Below are positions 8,462 through 14,495 of a stretch of 15,547 nt of DNA, one piece after another. This DNA comes from Methylococcaceae bacterium UBA7658. Its GTDB lineage: Bacteria > Pseudomonadota > Gammaproteobacteria > Methylococcales > Methylomonadaceae. Each line of letters opens with the position of its first letter. Position 1 is the first letter of the stretch. The stretch spans positions 5,481 through 21,027 of the forward strand of contig DLHW01000056.1 in NCBI GenBank assembly GCA_002483425.1. The letters are read 5' to 3'. Both the position numbers and the translations under genes were made by a program. Below the pieces are notes generated by a model that searched no databases, had not been told where the DNA came from, and was given only the letters and a program-made list of their open reading frames with translations.

Positions 8462-9109
8462 ATGAACAGTCTAAAACGAATTTTTTTCACGCTAAAAACC
8501 CAACTCGACAATGTTGCGGACGATTTTGAAAATCATGAAGCCGTCGCTCAAGCCGCCATCCAGGAATTAGAAGCTTATCGGAGCAAGACCCTAATTCATC
8601 AACATCGTTTACACCAGATGATCGAGCAGTACGAAACGAAACGCGCCGATTTACACCAACAAGCCGAGAGCTGGTCGGCCAGGGCCGTCAAGCTAAAGGG
8701 GCAAAACGAACAGAAAGCCTTAGAATGCGTTAAACGCATGTTGCAGACAAAACAGCACATCAAGGAGCTTGAGCCGCAGTTGTCGAAAGCCCGCGATCAA
8801 TTCGGCCAGCTCGACAAAGATTTGACCGATATTCAAGCACAATTGCAAGCGCTGCATACTCAAAAGGAAGTTTTGTCGGCGCGGCAAAACCGGATTCAGC
8901 TACAGTCGTCCATGTCTACCGGAACCGCCAATCCAACAACCGGAGCGCAGGCGATTTTTAAACGTTGGGAGCAATCCGTCGCCGGTGCGGAATTAACCGG
9001 CCCCCTACCGCCTGTAAAAGACCGCTTCGCCGAAGAATTCGAGCAGGAAGAAAGTGAACAGGAACTCAAACATATCCTCGAAGAATTAGTTTCGAAACAA
9101 CAGGATTAG
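8462..9109 (+). CDS. PspA/IM30-like coiled-coil membrane-stress protein
   Basis: This is a 215-residue, almost wholly helical protein resembling PspA/IM30 (Vipp1), which assembles on the inner face of the membrane and helps preserve its integrity under stress. The order of elements fits: a short amphipathic N-terminal helix (about 1-20), AVAQAAIQELEAYRSKT (about 27-43), like the IQE(M/L)E region of PspA, a long coiled coil (about 45-150) with WSARAVKLKG...ALECVKRM (about 71-93), a linker, then AQAIFKRWEQSV (about 162-173), like the MARFE helix, and an acidic C-terminal helix. Identity to PspA looks low, so it is a divergent member. The start is fixed by a sigma-54 promoter ending 34 bases upstream and by GGAG nine bases before the ATG. 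It heads a two-gene operon: its stop codon overlaps the AGGAG of the next gene. Control by the divergent sigma-54 activator is inferred. I give no symbol because orthology to pspA is unproven. Confidence 0.8.
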   Translation: MNSLKRIFFTLKTQLDNVADDFENHEAVAQAAIQELEAYRSKTLIHQHRLHQMIEQYETKRADLHQQAESWSARAVKLKGQNEQKALECVKRMLQTKQHIKELEPQLSKARDQFGQLDKDLTDIQAQLQALHTQKEVLSARQNRIQLQSSMSTGTANPTTGAQAIFKRWEQSVAGAELTGPLPPVKDRFAEEFEQEESEQELKHILEELVSKQQD

Positions 9110-9119
9110 GAGAAGAATC

Positions 9120-10436
9120 ATGACTATAAACGAATTTAATATCGCCCAGAGCAAAACCGGCGAGTATAAAGTTGATCAGGCCACCCCGGATGGGCGTCAA
9201 ATTATCCGTTTTTTACGCTGGGCCGGCGCCTTGCTAATCGCGCTCTCGGCAACCGGTTTTATGTTACAGAGCCATGCCGATTTCATTCCAGCTTACCGGT
9301 ATTGGGTTTGTTTAGCGATTATTACCGCTCTATGCGTATGCGGTTTGATTTGTAATTACTTGTTGCGAGAGCCTACCGGCGCGCGCATCTTTTTTGCTTT
9401 AAGCGCGGCGTTTTTGCCGGTTCAAGTCTCTCAAGCCGGGGCTATGCTCTACGCATTTGTTAGCGGCGGCCATGTATTAAAGCCGGATTTCGATTGGATG
9501 CGGTTTTCCGAAGTGCATCCGGCATTAATCGGGACCGATATTTTGCTGACGGCAATTTTTTTGATAGCGGTAAGCTACACCGGTTTCTCAATGCTTGCGA
9601 AACGGCACGTCAAAGTGCTAATGCAAGCGGCCATCCTGGGCAATCTGCTTCTGTTGTTACCGGTCAGGGACGGTTACAGCCTGCCTCTTCTCTTATTACT
9701 GTTATTCGGCGGCTTGCGCATCGTAGAACACCGCCTAAGCCATGATGCTACTATGCGAATTTCCGAAGGGATGGCGGCAAGGATATTGATTTGGCTGCCG
9801 TTTTTAATCTTGACCGGCAGAAGCCTGCTGTATCCTCTAACCTACCCATTGGTTATTGCCATCGCCGCTGTCATCGCCGTGGCGGGTATTGCCGATGTGA
9901 AACGCTATACCCGCTCTGCGCTGGCAATCTATGCCGGTCAATGGATAGGAACGGTTGCGGCATTGTCTATTTGGCCGTTGACTGTGGCGCACTTTTTTGG
10001 CGATGAGTTAAACAATGTCAGCCGAATGATTCCTGTCGCGCTGATGCTGTTTTTACTCTCCACAAAGGTAACTTATTCCGCTAAAAACTACCGCAGCATC
10101 AGTTCGGTTATCACAACCGGTTTGGTCTTTGCCGCGCTGGCGAACGATCATAGTTTTGCACCGCTGCTGGCGTTATCAAGCGGTATCGCCTTAATTGTTG
10201 CTGGCGGCCTGAGTTACCGGGAGAAAATCCCGTTCCTCGCAGGCAACCTATGCTTTTTGGGGGGTGTTTTGTTCTACTGCGGCTATGTCGTAAATGCTTA
10301 TACGGCGGCGCCATGGGTATTCTCGATCTGTTTAGGTTTGTCCGTACTCATGCTGGCTTCCGTCCTAGATAAAAAACAAACATTGATCGTTAAGACGGCA
10401 GGGCAATACTGGGACGAGGTAAAAACATGGTCGTGA
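9120..10436 (+). CDS. Polytopic membrane protein of unknown function in the PspA-like operon
   Basis: I do not recognise this 438-residue protein. After a polar N-terminus of about 30 residues it is almost entirely hydrophobic, with roughly 12-14 possible membrane helices, for example about 33-50, 61-82, 88-112, 133-155, 165-181, 183-197, 217-235, 238-256, 262-285, 329-345, 370-390 and 395-412. The loops are short and contain no obvious catalytic motif, metal-binding cluster or nucleotide-binding site. The C-terminus (about 415-438) is polar and probably cytoplasmic. AGGAG directly overlaps the stop codon of the PspA-like gene and the gap is 10 bases, so the two are translated from one message. 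This gene would therefore also be under the sigma-54 promoter. By position it could be the membrane partner or sensor of the PspA-like protein, in place of the PspB/PspC pair, which is absent. That role is inference. DUF2157-like proteins have a similar look, but I cannot confirm membership. Confidence 0.75.
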   Translation: MTINEFNIAQSKTGEYKVDQATPDGRQIIRFLRWAGALLIALSATGFMLQSHADFIPAYRYWVCLAIITALCVCGLICNYLLREPTGARIFFALSAAFLPVQVSQAGAMLYAFVSGGHVLKPDFDWMRFSEVHPALIGTDILLTAIFLIAVSYTGFSMLAKRHVKVLMQAAILGNLLLLLPVRDGYSLPLLLLLLFGGLRIVEHRLSHDATMRISEGMAARILIWLPFLILTGRSLLYPLTYPLVIAIAAVIAVAGIADVKRYTRSALAIYAGQWIGTVAALSIWPLTVAHFFGDELNNVSRMIPVALMLFLLSTKVTYSAKNYRSISSVITTGLVFAALANDHSFAPLLALSSGIALIVAGGLSYREKIPFLAGNLCFLGGVLFYCGYVVNAYTAAPWVFSICLGLSVLMLASVLDKKQTLIVKTAGQYWDEVKTWS

Positions 10437-10465
10437 TAGGATCGTTTAACCGCTAACAAATACTT

Positions 10466-10519
10466 CGGATTGCGCCGAAAACTTTAAGTTATCGGCGCAA
10501 TCCGGAAATTTTCATTTTT
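10466..10519 (+). terminator. Rho-independent terminator of the PspA-like operon
   Basis: A perfect 13-base-pair stem, CGGATTGCGCCGA pairing with TCGGCGCAATCCG around a 13-base loop, begins 29 bases after the membrane-protein stop codon. It is followed by AAATTTTCATTTTT. The T-rich tail favours the plus strand. It lies between convergent genes and touches the stop codon of the carbonic anhydrase gene, so the stem may also slow transcripts from that side. Confidence 0.82.
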
Positions 10520-11057
10520 AATCAACTATGATTTTAAGGTATTCATCCTTCAATTCGACATAATGACGGCTGGAGTATTCGAGAAAGTCTCGTTCGCCTG
10601 CCGTCAAAGCCCGGACTTGTTTTGCTGGCGAACCGACATACAAATGACCGCTTTGAAGTGTTTTCCCGGCAGGAACCAATGCGCCAGCGCCTAGCATCAC
10701 ATAATCTTCCACTACGGCGCCGTCCATAATGATCGCGCCCATCCCGATCAGGCAAAAATTTCCGATGGTGCAGGCATGAACGACGGCCCGATGGCCTATT
10801 GTTACGCCTTTACCTATTGTTAACGGATAACCCCGGTTAGTGAATCGGCCATAATGAGTCACGTGCAGCACGGACCCGTCCTGGACATTCGTACCTTCGC
10901 CGATAGCGATGCTTTCAACATCGCCTCTTACCACGGCCGTAGGCCAAATGGAAGCATCGTCGCCAATCGCGACATTGCCGATCACGACCGCACTAGGATC
11001 GATATACACCGATTTGCCGATTTTGGGAATTATCCCGTTGAAAGGACGGACAGACAT
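10518..11057 (-). CDS. Gamma carbonic anhydrase family protein (YrdA-like)
   Basis: This is a 179-residue left-handed parallel beta-helix protein of the gamma-class carbonic anhydrase family, a soluble trimer in known members. Hexapeptide turns run from about residue 15 to 145 (for example VVIGNVAIGDDASIWP, TIGKGVTIGHRAVVHACTIG). The three zinc-ligand histidines are His65 (SVLHVTH), His89 (TIGHR) and His94 (VVHAC). Arg44, Asp46, Gln59 and Asp60 (VVRGDV, NVQDG) match conserved active-site or interface positions. The acidic loop of the archaeal Cam enzyme that carries the proton-shuttle glutamate is absent, as in YrdA and CaiE-type proteins, so carbonic anhydrase activity is not guaranteed. The helical C-terminus (about 152-179, ERDFLEYSSRHYVELKDEYL) is typical. 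No strong ribosome binding site precedes the ATG. It converges on the PspA-like operon and lies downstream of the alanine-rich lipoprotein gene, separated by that gene's terminator. Confidence 0.93.
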   Translation of the reverse strand: MSVRPFNGIIPKIGKSVYIDPSAVVIGNVAIGDDASIWPTAVVRGDVESIAIGEGTNVQDGSVLHVTHYGRFTNRGYPLTIGKGVTIGHRAVVHACTIGNFCLIGMGAIIMDGAVVEDYVMLGAGALVPAGKTLQSGHLYVGSPAKQVRALTAGERDFLEYSSRHYVELKDEYLKIIVD

Positions 11058-11233
11058 ACCGTTTTTAGTTAAAAAATGGGGGAGTAAATTTGGCTTAATT
11101 CTGAACTGCTCTTATTTATCCGGTCATTTCTAATGATGAGACCGTGTATCCTAAGGACACTACGACCATCAGGTTACGAGGACGAACAAAAGTTCAAACA
11201 TTAAAGAACCGGATTAATAAGGAATGAAACGAT

Positions 11234-11264
11234 CAAAAAGGCAATTATTTAGAAGTCATTGCCT
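11234..11264 (-). terminator. Rho-independent terminator of the alanine-rich lipoprotein gene
   Basis: On the minus strand, AGGCAAT, a 12-base loop, then ATTGCCT runs directly into TTTTT. It starts 44 bases after the lipoprotein stop codon. A 6-base stem, GCCTGG with CCAGGC, lies just before it and partly competes for the same bases. The stem is short, but the T run is well placed. Confidence 0.6.
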
Positions 11265-11307
11265 GGCAGGCACAGTGGAGTCTACCAGGCTTTACGATGA
11301 CTATAAC

Positions 11308-11952
11308 TTACTGAGATTTTTCAGGAGCAGGGGCAGGGGCAGGTGTTACAACGGCTTTTGCTGCATCGCCCGCTGCTTTAGCGGCGTCGGTTGCGGCAGC
11401 ACCGGCTGTAGACGCGGCGGCTGCTGCTTTATCGGCAGCGCCTTTAGCCGCATCCACCGCAGCGCCTGCGGCGTTCGCGGCGCCTTCCGCAGCAGCGGCG
11501 GCACCTTGCGCGGCGGCATTACCGGCGTCCTTGACGCCTTCCACAGCGGCTGCACCCGCTCCGGCTGCGGTTTTTGCGGCTTCGCTTCCGGCAGTTTTAG
11601 CGGCATCAACGGCAGCGGCGCTGGCGTCTTTCACGCCTTCAACCGCTGCAGCGCCAGCTCCTTGCACGGCGGCAGCGCCAGTTGCGGCAGCGCCTTCAAC
11701 CGCCGCAACCCCTTCTTCTGCGGCTTCATCGACCGCTTCGGCAGCTTCCTCAACCACGGCTTCACCCGCTGCAGCGGCGTCTTTAGCAGCTTCAGCGCTA
11801 GCTTTTGCGGCGTTTTCAGCCGATTTCGCCGCTTCACTTGCGGCTTTAGTCGTCGCTTGCTCAGCGGAAGATGTCGTTTTTCCGGCATCGTCGCAGCCAG
11901 CTAACAAAGCTAAACTAACAATACTTGTTGCAATGATCTCTCTAGTTTTCAT
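11308..11952 (-). CDS. Alanine-rich repetitive lipoprotein
   Basis: This is a 214-residue predicted lipoprotein. The signal peptide MKTREIIATSIVSLALLAGC ends in a classic lipobox LLAGC with Cys20; Asp21 follows, which in enterobacteria is the Lol-avoidance residue favouring the inner membrane. The mature part is about 43% alanine (92 of 214 residues overall), with Gly, Lys, Glu, Asp and Val, and ends in a proline-alanine tail (VVTPAPAPAPEKSQ). GAGAAAVEGVKDA occurs at 98-110 and again at 131-143, a period of 33 residues or three 11-mers, and KDA/DAAK units recur elsewhere. This gives long amphipathic helices like those of LEA-type or apolipoprotein-like 11-mer proteins. There are no cysteines beyond Cys20 and no catalytic motif. 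AGGAAAA lies about seven bases before the ATG. It appears to be a single-gene unit, with its own terminator downstream and a 228-base gap to lptG. The function is unknown; an envelope spacer, tether or desiccation-type role is only a guess. Confidence 0.82.
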   Translation of the reverse strand: MKTREIIATSIVSLALLAGCDDAGKTTSSAEQATTKAASEAAKSAENAAKASAEAAKDAAAAGEAVVEEAAEAVDEAAEEGVAAVEGAAATGAAAVQGAGAAAVEGVKDASAAAVDAAKTAGSEAAKTAAGAGAAAVEGVKDAGNAAAQGAAAAAEGAANAAGAAVDAAKGAADKAAAAASTAGAAATDAAKAAGDAAKAVVTPAPAPAPEKSQ

Positions 11953-11995
11953 ACGCGGTTTTCCTAAAAATTTGAGTTACAAATACTGATGTATG

Positions 11996-12018
11996 TTACC
12001 TGAAGATTTCGTAGGTAA
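11996..12018. repeat. Short inverted repeat upstream of the lipoprotein gene
   Basis: TTACCT and AGGTAA are perfect six-base arms around an 11-base spacer, 44-66 bases before the lipoprotein ATG, in the region where its promoter or leader should lie. It could be an operator half-site pair or a leader hairpin. No convincing -35/-10 pair was found nearby. The rest of the gap up to lptG holds AT-rich sequence, a tandem CTGTTAA pair (12105-12118) and AAACCGGTTT at the lptG stop. Confidence 0.25.
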
Positions 12019-12180
12019 TGCTTAATACTAACACATTGGTAAATCAGCCTGGTAAAAAAATCATTTGGAACAGCCGATAGGACTACTTTTACCCAGATAC
12101 AAATCTGTTAACTGTTAACCGCTAACACATCGAATAACCACTCTACGATAAAAATAAACATACCTTATTTATAAACCGGT

Positions 12181-13248
12181 TTACGTTCTGGCTTTTTTGA
12201 TAGCGAATAAAACTAAAGCCAAGACTGACAAACTCGGCAATAGTGCTGTCAAAACCGGATTGAGCTCGTAAATAAGTCCCACATGATTGATAATTTTATT
12301 GAAAATATTGAAGCCCATCCCGATTGTCACGCCGATCATGATTCGAGCGCCCACGTTGATACCGCGATGAATGCCGATAACAAACGGCGCCGAAACCAGC
12401 ATCATGATAAATGTTGTTAACGGATTCACTGCCCGCCCCCAAAAAGCGGCTTCGTAAATATGCGATTTTTGATGATTGGTTTTTAGAAAATTCACGTACA
12501 TCGCTAAATCGTAAAGCGACAAATTGTCAGGATCGACAACAACAATTTTCAACAGATTAGGTGCAATTGACGAGATCCATTCCTGTTCGGCTTGTTGTTT
12601 GACAGTAATATTTTCGGTCGTGATAAAAGATTCCTTAGTATTAACCAGCCGCCATTTTTTTTTACCTTGAAAAATAGCTTTATCGGCATGCAACGCTTTA
12701 GTTAAATGACGATCCTTATCGAGTTCGAAAATATTGATATCGGCCAGCTTGCCATCGTCTTCAGCTTGGCGGACATTAACATAACTCGAGCCTTCCCTTA
12801 GCCATATTCCGTATTTAGAATGCATGATCACGCTCTCGTTTAGCGCCGTCATTTTTATTTTTTGGGCGAGTTTTTCTCCGACCGGGGCGACAAATTCGCC
12901 GACCATCAGCGACAAAACAACCAGTACGAGACCGGCCAGCAAAACGGCTTTAATAATGCCTAATACCGGCAATCCTGCGGCTTGCATGGCAACCAGCTCG
13001 CGATTGTTTCCCATGGCGCCCAGTACGAATAAACTGCCGATCAACGCCGAAGCGGGCACTAGCTGATATAAAATTTTCGGCGACGATAACGCGACGTAAT
13101 AAAAAACATGCGTCAAATCGTAATTGCCTTTCAGATCTTTCAATTCGTCCGCCAAAGTGAATAAATTGAAAATGGTTAATAAGACCAGAAGCGTTACCAG
13201 CGCGCCTTTCAGGATTTCCTTCCCGATGTAGTAAGTTAAGACATTCAT
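12181..13248 (-). CDS. lptG: LPS export ABC transporter permease LptG
   Basis: LptG pairs with LptF and the LptB ATPase to extract lipopolysaccharide from the inner membrane and pass it to LptC and LptA. This copy is 355 aa, the normal length. It has the YjgP/YjgQ layout: helix 1 at about 13-33 after MNVLTYYIGKEILKG, helices 2 and 3 at about 60-79 and 97-117, with the coupling-helix region NNRELVAMQAAG between them, a periplasmic beta-jellyroll (about 125-265), and three C-terminal helices beginning at NPLTTFIMMLVSAPFVIG. An in-frame ATG far upstream would extend into lptF. The correct start is shown by the ATGA overlap with the lptF stop and by AGGG seven bases upstream, which also implies translational coupling. 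LptF and LptG are told apart here by gene order and by the N-terminal sequence. Confidence 0.95.
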   Translation of the reverse strand: MNVLTYYIGKEILKGALVTLLVLLTIFNLFTLADELKDLKGNYDLTHVFYYVALSSPKILYQLVPASALIGSLFVLGAMGNNRELVAMQAAGLPVLGIIKAVLLAGLVLVVLSLMVGEFVAPVGEKLAQKIKMTALNESVIMHSKYGIWLREGSSYVNVRQAEDDGKLADINIFELDKDRHLTKALHADKAIFQGKKKWRLVNTKESFITTENITVKQQAEQEWISSIAPNLLKIVVVDPDNLSLYDLAMYVNFLKTNHQKSHIYEAAFWGRAVNPLTTFIMMLVSAPFVIGIHRGINVGARIMIGVTIGMGFNIFNKIINHVGLIYELNPVLTALLPSLSVLALVLFAIKKART

Positions 13249-14351
13249 TTCAGAACCCTGCGCTTCAAGCTCAGCATCAGCCATCGAAAGCCGTACCAAT
13301 GCGCAAGTAACGCCAGCCCAATGGCAAATAGCGCCAGATTTACCCAAAAAGTACCCGGCCAAACCGGTATGCTTTCTTTAATCACCCAACTTTGAGTAAC
13401 GCCGGAAAAATTGCCGTGGCTAAAATACAGCAGAAAGCCTAACATCATGCTCCCATAAACTCCTCCTCGAGGTGAAATCTTCGATAAAGGAACCGACACA
13501 AAAGCAAAGAGTAAAATATTCAACGGTAATGCAAGCCGGTTTTGCAATTCCGCAAGCTGTTTTTTTACAGTCGATTTCCACAATAGGCTGCTAGGAATCG
13601 CTTTCGGGGTAACGGAATTCGATGCCGCTCTTTCTTCAACCCTAAAATAATATTGTTTAAATTTTTCTATGACATAATTGTAATCGCCGGGATGCCCCTG
13701 GATATGTTCGCCGTTCTCAAACACCATATACCGGCCGCCAGGTTGTTCTTCAAAATGACTTTGCTCGGCCGAAATGATGCTTAAACTGTTTTCTTTTCTG
13801 TCCTGCACGAACACGGACTGCATCTTATTATCCGCCGTGATGTTTTCCACATAAAAGACTAAGTTACCCCGGCTGTATTCGCTGAATTTACCCGCCGCGA
13901 TACCCCGGATATCGGAGGATTGTTCGTCCTGATTCATGAGCCGTTGCATCCGGTTTTCGGCCCACGGGGAGACATACAGCGATAATACGGACGCCATGAT
14001 GCTTAAGGGCAACGCCAGCCAAAAAACGGCCCGGTACAAGGTTCGCGCGCCGCCCCCAGCAGCCGCAATAGCGGACATTTCCTGGTCTTTATACAATCTG
14101 CCCAGCACCATGAGAAGCGCCATAAAAGTAGCGGCGGGAATTAGCGAAATACCGACGCTGATGGTTTTTAAACCCAGAATAGTCAATAGCGTGTCGTTGG
14201 AGATATGCCCTTCAACCGCTTTTTCCAGAATTTTAATGAATTTCTGACTGACAATGATAACTACGATGACAGTCCACACCGACACTAATGTCTTCAGCAA
14301 ATCTTGTGCAATCATCCTATCTAAAACGGTCATGAGCGGCCGTCTCGTCAT
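13245..14351 (-). CDS. lptF: LPS export ABC transporter permease LptF
   Basis: This is the partner permease of LptG in the LptB2FG complex of the inner membrane. The N-terminus MTVLDRMIAQDLLKTLVSVW and helix 1 (VIVVIIVSQKFIKIL) are typical, followed by LIPAATFMALLMVLGRLYKDQEMSAIAAAG with the coupling helix, a periplasmic jellyroll (about 125-265), and C-terminal helices from NRLALPLNILLFAFVSVPL. The start is ambiguous. ATG 14351 has AAGG seven bases upstream and gives 368 aa, close to the usual length. ATG 14333 begins exactly at MTVLDR but lacks a ribosome site. ATG 14375, or the TTG six bases before it, lies behind GAGGAG. An earlier ATG at 14474 would overlap the promoter region and is unlikely. 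The gene overlaps lptG by four bases and is divergent from pepA, a common gammaproteobacterial arrangement. Confidence 0.94.
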   Translation of the reverse strand: MTRRPLMTVLDRMIAQDLLKTLVSVWTVIVVIIVSQKFIKILEKAVEGHISNDTLLTILGLKTISVGISLIPAATFMALLMVLGRLYKDQEMSAIAAAGGGARTLYRAVFWLALPLSIMASVLSLYVSPWAENRMQRLMNQDEQSSDIRGIAAGKFSEYSRGNLVFYVENITADNKMQSVFVQDRKENSLSIISAEQSHFEEQPGGRYMVFENGEHIQGHPGDYNYVIEKFKQYYFRVEERAASNSVTPKAIPSSLLWKSTVKKQLAELQNRLALPLNILLFAFVSVPLSKISPRGGVYGSMMLGFLLYFSHGNFSGVTQSWVIKESIPVWPGTFWVNLALFAIGLALLAHWYGFRWLMLSLKRRVLK

Positions 14352-14415
14352 ACGATAGCCTTGCGGCCAATTCATGTCCAAACCTAACTCCTCAAGCAAA
14401 ACAAAGTTTGTGTTG

Positions 14416-14421
14416 TATAAT
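14416..14421 (+). promoter_or_regulatory. Candidate -10 box for pepA
   Basis: A perfect TATAAT lies about 75 bases before the pepA ATG on the plus strand. No good -35 hexamer stands 16-18 bases upstream. It occupies almost the same bases as the -10 of the opposing lptF promoter, so the two may compete for polymerase. Confidence 0.35.
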
Positions 14422-14445
14422 CGAAATACGGATTTGCGATGACAA
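14417..14445 (-). promoter_or_regulatory. Candidate lptFG promoter
   Basis: On the minus strand, TTGTCA (five of six), a 17-base spacer, and GATTAT (four of six). The predicted start lies near base 14410, about 59 bases before the chosen lptF ATG. The match is reasonable but unproven. Confidence 0.4.
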
Positions 14446-14495
14446 CTCAGCCTAATCCACCCTCGCCAACCCAAATAGCATATATGTAAAGCAAG

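Noticed and set aside
11224..11904. Long plus-strand frame rich in Gly, Cys, Ser and Phe opposite the lipoprotein gene
   Set aside because: It is the antisense shadow of alanine codons (GCN read backwards). The minus-strand frame has a lipobox, a ribosome site and a terminator.
11531..11989. Plus-strand alanine/serine-rich frame, also antisense to the lipoprotein gene
   Set aside because: It comes from the same compositional bias in another frame, with no ribosome site; it runs across the lipoprotein start and leader.
13249..13362. Longer N-terminus for LptG from base 13362
   Set aside because: It would lie inside lptF. The family N-terminus begins at MNVLTYYIGK, with an ATGA overlap and a ribosome site there.
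14352..14474. Longer N-terminus for LptF from base 14474
   Set aside because: It would place coding sequence over the predicted promoter, and the extra residues do not look like the family N-terminus.
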